From positions 8,254,437 to 8,318,436 of the forward strand of contig NC_071334.1 in assembly GCF_027744825.2 (NCBI RefSeq): 64,000 bases of DNA, written 5' to 3'. Both the position numbers and the translations under genes were made by a program. Positions 58,101 to 64,000 of this stretch are shown piece by piece. The number at the start of each line of letters is the position of its first letter. The first letter of the stretch is position 1. Origin of the DNA: Synchiropus splendidus. Taxonomy: Eukaryota; Chordata; Actinopteri; Syngnathiformes; Callionymidae. The notes under the pieces are model-generated. The model was given only the letters and a program-made list of their open reading frames with translations. It was not told the DNA's origin and did not search any database.

Positions 58101-60882
58101 CCTGGTCTGGTGACGGGAATATACTGAGGAAAGATAAAAGTATAGGAAAAGCGTGAATAAGTCCTATGGAACAACTATTATTTTGTTTTTTTGGTTGAAA
58201 AATTCATCTGCACTAATATTTACAGTTTAGAAAGTTTTTTCCAAAAATCATTTGTGTTTGTCCGGGGTTACTTGGTTGAAAAATATTACACAAACGACAT
58301 GTCACAGAAGAACAACAACAACTGAGAACCAGCGTATTAGGGAGACTGGAACTGGGTGTGTTGGTGTGAAGTAGCAGCACTACTTTATTTATTTTTTTTT
58401 TTTTACGAGTGATTCGGATCAATTTTCAACACAGTCATGCTGATTCATGTTTAACACTTTTAGTCAGAGTCTATTTACACAGGGCTATAAACAGGATCAC
58501 TTATCAATTAAGTCCACAAAAAGGAAAGAGAATAAAAACTCACTTTATTCCTGGGACATCGCATGTTGTCGCTGTTGGTAAATCACCCTAAACACAAACC
58601 AGTATATGAGGTGATGGACAGGAGGGGACTGTCAGACTTTTCTAAACAGAAGTACCTTCTTATCCTCCCACAACTGTTTCTGGATGTCTTCGTCAGTGTT
58701 TGACCCCGAGTCCTCCGCCCCATGCACTGTGGGCAGCATTGGAGATGAGAGAAACCACAAGACAGGTCTTGCAGCACTTGACAAGTCACATAATTCCAAT
58801 CGGCGATAGAGATGAGTCATCAATATCCCAGCCAGACGGGACAAATATAGAGTTTCACAGGCTAAAAATAGCCTGGTGGTCACTACACTGAGTGAGAAGG
58901 AGAATTCTCGTGTCACCCAGAACGATTGCCAGACATTGACAGAAACCTTTTTACGGCCGCTGCCAGGCAAAAGCTCGAGGCGAAAACAAAGGAAGCGGTG
59001 ACTTGGGTTTGCTAAATATTTCACCATGAGTCATCAGATGCGGCACATGAGCCCCACCTTATAGAGACATCAACCTTTCGGTGTCACTTCCAGCATGCAG
59101 TCGCACCACATGAATAACTATAAGCTGCTTTGTAACCGGATCTTCTGATACCTCGCTTTGGCTGCAGCTCCTGTGATCCCCCTGAAAACACCTCTGGAGG
59201 TTTGGGATTCATGGTGCTCTGGTGTAAGGCGGAGTCAGAGTTCGTCCTGAGTGTGTGAGAAAGACGAGAGGTTGGAGGGAGCCAAGCAGAAGCCCACAAG
59301 TGAGCGTGTCCACGGAAAGGATAGATGAACAGAAGCACAGAGCCGCGTGATTAAGATTTGACGGGTGACTGTCTTTTCATCTGGTCTCGGGTGCCTTACC
59401 TTCTCCAGCTGGTGTCAGGTGGTGGGGAGAGGTAAACTGAGCTGTAGGGACAGCTGTCGATGTGAATTACGTTAAGGCTAATGACGGACAGACGAAACAC
59501 TCATCCACATGTTCACACCTTCAGGATTAACAGATGAAAACACAACACTCACTTAACACTGCATCAGTTCCTGTCACAGAAATCCAGACAGAGCAGTCTC
59601 CATGTGTCAAGCAGAATGTAAGGTTATCCAAGGGAAGTACCATGAGCTGGGGCACTAAGAGACTGAAAGACCTTCTCAAGATTAATACTATTGTCTTACA
59701 CTTTTACAGTTCCATCGAATGATGCCAACCGTGGGATGCCAAACACGAACGATGAAAAAGTCCAACTTCAAAATTGCGAAAAAACCCACTAAACTCAAGG
59801 TAATTTAACACACAGGTAGGCAAATTCAGGGAGCTGCGGAGGGACCCCCTTATTGAGTTGTTGCAGGGCTTTTGCTGCGTCTAGTTGCTGTATATAAAAG
59901 GACACTTGGTACCTGATACCTGGAATTTTCATTCAGACAGACACACTTCTCGACAGTACGACAACTGTCAGCGCAACTCTACAGGTGGTTTCAGCCATCA
60001 TTCCAAAAAACTGAGGTGAGATCCAGGATGTTTGAATCTGAATCCATTCTAGAGATAGCCCTAAGCGATGATCAGGATCTGTCCATTTCTGTGAAAAAAT
60101 ATGTTTCCGATCATTCCCTTCAGTCACCAGTAGCAAGCCCCTGAGTGCAAGTGTCCCTCACTCTTTCCTTCACAAAACAACAAGCCACAAATGGCGGCAA
60201 CCCACAACTAACATACCTTGCAGGGGAAGCAGGTTAAAAGACTTAAAATGTTACACTTGATCAGATTCATCATGAGGACTGGAGGCAGGACATTGGTCCA
60301 CTCCAGTCATGCACTCCAGTCATCGCACCTTATTCGAGAGGCTATTAGCCTAGTGGTGACAATCAAGTCGACTTAACTGCATTGTAAGAGAGGAACTCAC
60401 TATTTTCAAGGCTCCAGAGTACATGGAAAAAGACATAATGAGAGGCTCTGCAGGACTGGCTTGCAGAACTGGGAGCAGTAGAGGATCTTTCTGTTCTGCG
60501 GGAGCAACAGGACGGAGGGCTTCACTTGCAGAGCGGAGCTGGGGAGCCAAAATAAGAGTGGGATTCCTTCTTCTTTCAACATTAAGATTTGACTGTGTCT
60601 GCTGGACAGGAACACACAGTCCATCCCAAACAAATTTTCAACAGTCAAAGCAACAATTAGATGAGCGTGCAGACACAAACATTAGCTCCAACAAAGGATA
60701 TTTGGCGTCCATGTTTGTCCACAGACAGCGGTCGGCGATGTGGAGACGTGATGCGGTTCCTGTCCCGGTACACCCGCTCCACTAATCCATGGTGCCTGGT
60801 GGTCCGACTGGTGTCTAACACCGAGTTCTACAGTGAACACACCCACATTTTACTGAGGCCTGTTCGCGCGCACGCACACACA

Positions 60883-60918
<36 letters not shown>

Positions 60919-60927
60919 CACACGCAC

Positions 60928-60970
<43 letters not shown>

Positions 60971-61427
60971 TCTGCCGGATATGTCTGAGGATCAATGGTG
61001 CAAATGTGTTCACTTTAAAATGAGTCAAGCCATGGGGGCCCCGCACCGATGCTTGAGTGGGCAAATGCACTTAAAGATGGAAAGCCATGACAAGCAATGA
61101 GGAAATTTAGAGACCAATTTACACTGCAAAGGTCAGCTTGAGATTCATTCATTTACATCTTATGTCATCCAGACTCCCGTAGGCGTACTGTGATTTGGAA
61201 GACACTACAAAATGCACTTGTTGTCATCCTTATCCTCGCCGACAGCTAAAAGATAAAACACTTGGATATAAAGCATGGATTTACCAGCTGAGGAAATTCT
61301 TAGGGCTCACCTGAAAAGGCAGGTCAATGTTGCCATTTCCAATCTGATTGACATTGGGCAGTGAGCCTCCATAGTACTGTCCACGATTCTGCCCTAGTTG
61401 CAAATACTGGGTCTTCTGTAACTGCAG
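50441..61427 (-). CDS. crtc1: CREB-regulated transcription coactivator 1, exons 2-14 (5' partial)
   Basis: CRTC1 is a cAMP- and calcium-regulated coactivator that moves to the nucleus and binds CREB. Exons in transcript order: 61427-61311, 60827-60702, 59461-59400, 59246-59152, 58726-58656, 58587-58544, 58123-57900, 56689-56538, 55843-55604, 54621-54535, 52085-51999, 51933-51759, 50652-50441. The frame closes over 564 codons including the stop. Exon 1, encoding most of the CREB-binding helix, is not in the window and should lie beyond 64000. Signatures: [40 protein letters not shown], the SIK/14-3-3 site [13 protein letters not shown] (serine codon 59239-59237), [17 protein letters not shown], and the C-terminal transactivation domain [16 protein letters not shown] ending DTFRMDRL. 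The intron between exons 3 and 4 is AT-AC (U12 type), all others GT-AG. Thirteen exons plus one upstream agrees with 14 in human. Confidence 0.95.
52809..53635. mobile_element. Non-autonomous DNA transposon with 15-bp terminal inverted repeats
   Basis: The left end reads taccgtaatttccggacta and the right end, reverse complemented, reads taccgtaatttccggacga: 15 perfect bases at each end with further similarity inward (agccgc blocks). If the outer TA is a target duplication, the element is 52811-53633. The 827-bp body has no transposase frame. It sits in crtc1 intron 11. Superfamily not assigned. Confidence 0.75.
54669..54711. repeat. (AC)n microsatellite
   Basis: A CA/CG-interrupted dinucleotide run in crtc1 intron 10, just upstream of exon 11. 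Confidence 0.95.
54936..55150 (+). mobile_element. tRNA-derived SINE with internal (TG)n
   Basis: The head resembles a tRNA gene: an A-box-like tgatggtacagccatggg and a B-box-like ggtttgatcgc at 54971-54981. The tail reads tgtgaacgggcacctcagtgtaaagggcttcgag, a form common at the 3' end of teleost SINEs. A TG microsatellite at 55041-55103 lies between. It sits in crtc1 intron 10, antisense to the gene. Borders are approximate. Confidence 0.6.
55041..55103. repeat. (TG)n microsatellite
   Basis: A TG run with two GTGTGACTGTG interruptions at its left end, within the SINE. Confidence 0.95.
56093..56475. repeat. Compound (GGAT)n satellite with inverted modules in crtc1 intron 9
   Basis: Tracts of GGAT and GGGA tetramers alternate with four copies of a module like tttactaatgtatctatccatccata (near 56125, 56208, 56338 and 56410). 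Reverse-complement pieces of the module (gatggatacattagtaaata, gatagatacatta, acacattagtaaata) lie between them, so the array can fold on itself. Confidence 0.85.
59462..60701 (-). other. U12-type (AT-AC) intron of crtc1
   Basis: On the minus strand, exon 3 ends ...GGA CGC CAA at 60702 and the intron opens with ATATCCTTT (60701-60693). It ends CCTTAACGTAATTCAC, with the AC at 59463-59462. Exon 4 then starts ATC GAC AGC TGT. ATATCCTT is the minor-spliceosome donor consensus. CCTTAAC matches the U12 branch-point consensus and sits about 10 nt before the acceptor, the expected distance. Joining here keeps phase 0 and gives KHGRQIDSCPY, matching the human KHGRQADSCPY. Confidence 0.9.
60865..60968. 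repeat. (CA)n / (GCAC)n microsatellite
   Basis: Alternating CACG and CA units of about 100 bp in crtc1 intron 2, starting about 40 bp upstream of the exon 3 acceptor. Confidence 0.95.
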
Positions 61428-64000
61428 CTGTGCAAAGTAAAATTGCATGAAAGCATGAGTGAATGACTGGTCTGACACACACACAGACACACACACACAC
61501 ACACAGTAAAATGATGCTACAATGAGTAACGTGAGTTTACAGTCACCTGACAGAGAATTCACTGACGGACCGATGACACATGAGGAGAAACCACAGAAAA
61601 AAGGAAACATGAATGGAACTGATAGTGGCTCATGAGAGTGAGTGCCTTTTTCTTTTATATTCATGTTTTCTGTCATATTAAAGTGTGATTGTTTAACTCA
61701 TTTTAGTTCCTAGACAGTTTGTGCTGAACAGTTCCTCAAACTTTTATTGACAATTGTGTCACTGATGATTTGACATTTTAAATGATCGCAACTTCTCAAA
61801 GGTCTGTCCAACGCAAAACACAATTCGAAGGAAGAGAACTGGTGCTTTGTGCAGTTCTACTACAGTAGCCCGCAGCACCTCTGCTTTGGGACCTCCCACC
61901 CACCCCAAGTACAGAGAAGATTCAGCAGTGTCGCCCGCCTCGTGGCTGAAGAGTTACGCAGGCTTCTCAGTGCAATTACTCCTCAACAGTTGGTGCTATT
62001 GAAAATATTCTAATAGTTCCTGACAGCAGAAAACAATGGTTTTCCAAGGCATATGGGTAGAAAAAAAAATAACGCTCTCAAATTGTCTGACTACTTCAGG
62101 GTGCAATGCATTCATTTTTTTAGCCCAGTAGAAGATACAGAACAGTATGTAAGTGCATGTTCATTGGGGCTTGTAAATACATATACATTTGGCCCGATTC
62201 GATATTTTCCCAGTACTAATACCCAATACTTTTCCCAATAAGCAAATTTATATTGTGATTTTGGTTAGTGATTCTTTGACCATGGTTGTATTTGTGTTTT
62301 TATGGAGTATTGTTCATTCATTATTAATACAAAAAGCAGGTTATATGCAATTCCAAGGTGCCAGAACAGGTTCTGACAGTAATATTTTGGGGGCTAAATT
62401 GTTTCAGTAATTGAGAACCTGCTTTATTGCAAACCAATGTGAAACAGGCATAAAGTCGCATTTTCACAAAATTTGCTAAAAATGTTCAACATTCAGATGG
62501 AAACCCCATTTCTGTTGTGAACCTGAGCCGATATCCTGTCCGCAGCACGCCTGGATTTAAAGTGATCATTTTCTGCTCAATATAATGAAAGAGTCGCTAA
62601 ACATACCAATATTAACAATATTAAGAACTGTGCTTGCCAAACGTACATTAATCCGTAGTACGCCATATTGTCGTGAAGTGGCAACCTTTGGGGAGAGAGC
62701 CAAGGCAGACGGTGCTGTGATGTCATCGTTTTCAAAGAGATCCGGATCCGCTGTCCACACAGAGACACGGATCCAGCGTTTTCAAATTCATTCACTCGGT
62801 TTCAAAAAGCATCAGAGCCATGTGGAGACAATGTCAGGACATGACTGTCTCTGTGTGGACCGGGTCTTGCTCGAAAAACCATGCAGTAACTGACAGTGGC
62901 AGTGAGACTATCAGGCTGCTCAGACTAGCTCTCATCACTTGGCTGAAAAACTTCATAATTATTATATATACTGTATTATTATTAGTATGTGGTGACATGA
63001 CTGTGTTCAGTGATTGAAAGGCAGAGCCTCACTGCTTCTCAATCGACACTTTTAACTTCGGAGTTGGATGAGGAATCACAGACTTAACTCAATCTGTGAC
63101 ACGGATCAGGGTCCCTGGGAATTAAGACAAATTTCAATCGAGGCGTATGATTTTAAAAGTAAATATCAATGGCGAGACAAAATACCGACACACTAAAATA
63201 TTGCGATACTTGCGGCCTGTTCTTTTTTTTAACATGCTATAACTACACTGAATAAATGCACTTGTATTTTATGGCTTACAACTACTACGCGGCAGAACTC
63301 ATGAAAAACAAAAAAAATTCTGATTACATTTTCAGAATTTGATCTTTATCTTTGTATTCTTAGAAGCATTTTTGCAGTATTTTTTCCCTGTATTATCGCT
63401 TGTTGAGAGTATGACAATATATCATACTGCATAGACCACACCTGTACTGGGATACATATTGTCAGAATCCTCCCATCTACGATGTTAAACTTGGTGATTT
63501 TAACCGTTAGGAGATGCGATTCTCATTGGCTGCCAGGCCACAGTGTAAACCCGCAGGAAATCCTTTTATCTATCAGACTGCATTTGAGATCAAGGGTGAC
63601 ATGAACACGAGCGATGGAATGATGAATGGGTGGAAGACAATAGACCGGACAGGTTGCATAACTTGCAAATTAAGTTTAAGACACGTGTTAAATAATTTAA
63701 TCACAGCAAAAACAAAACACTGAAAACCATCTGAAGTTAAGCAAATTACAAGATCGTCAAAGTGAAAAATACTATTGAATTATTTTAGCTATTATCATGA
63801 AACAAATAAATACCATGAAGGATTTAAACCACATTCCTGGAGCAAAATTGTACAAGACAGCAGCTCAGGTTTACGTTGCTGGAGTACAGAATGTCGGAAG
63901 ACATGTGACAGTGAAAACTTGAATTTTATGCTGGTTCTGAGCTCCTTCCTACAGTAGAGAACCTGCCTGCATTATAGATAGAATGTACTTTTACGCGCTC
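61428..64000 (-). other. 3' part of crtc1 intron 1
   Basis: I searched for the crtc1 first exon and did not find it, so this is taken as part of the first intron, running off the window. It contains a short CA microsatellite at 61474-61506. The stretch 62680-62890 has repeat-like character that I could not name. No other gene is seen. Confidence 0.7.

Noticed and set aside
58544..58577. crtc1 exon 7 starting at the nearer acceptor (caacag)
   Set aside because: In phase 0 it hits a stop at once. The upstream tttag acceptor gives [15 protein letters not shown] in frame with both neighbours.
59400..59453. A GT-AG style start of crtc1 exon 4 after the AG at 59455-59454
   Set aside because: No GT donor near the end of exon 3 gives a matching phase, and the upstream tract is not pyrimidine-rich. 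The AT-AC join restores both the frame and the conserved QxDSCPY residues.

Overview
The window is nuclear DNA from a ray-finned fish, most likely a percomorph teleost. Genes are split by short GT-AG introns, coding runs are GC-richer than the AT-rich introns, and microsatellites and small transposon relics are scattered throughout. The proteins match vertebrate families and the gene order recalls human chromosome 19p13.11. I see no bacterial, viral or CRISPR content. The species cannot be told from the sequence alone.

Layout, left to right. (1) 1-584, minus strand: the 5' part of a gene for a secreted or membrane protein with two immunoglobulin-like domains, cut by the window edge. (2) 6625-14664, minus: slc35e1, six coding exons, 378 aa. 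(3) 16650-21440, minus: med26, three coding exons, 449 aa. (4) 22729-23537, minus: smim7, five coding exons, 75 aa. (5) 24446-33511, plus: tmem38a (TRIC-A), six coding exons, 289 aa, head to head with smim7. (6) 35395-44069, plus: comp (cartilage oligomeric matrix protein, thrombospondin-5), 19 coding exons, 747 aa, with a TATA box. (7) 50441-61427, minus: crtc1, thirteen coding exons visible. Its first exon lies beyond position 64000. comp and crtc1 converge on a 6.4 kb intergenic region. I derived every splice junction by hand: each reading frame closes exactly, and all introns are GT-AG except one.

The genes are not an operon-like system. They are a syntenic block with roles in Golgi/ER transport (slc35e1), transcription (med26, crtc1), ER/SR cation balance (tmem38a) and cartilage matrix (comp), plus a small membrane protein (smim7).

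The most notable signals beyond the genes are four. One crtc1 intron is an AT-AC intron with textbook U12 (minor spliceosome) donor and branch-point motifs. A direct duplication inside comp copied the end of exon 6 plus intron 6 into intron 11. Both duplicate copies carry a minisatellite with a 113-bp period, and similar sequence recurs at 45.2 kb. Two non-autonomous DNA transposons have recognisable ends: one hAT-like with an 8-bp target duplication, one with 15-bp perfect inverted ends flanked by TA.
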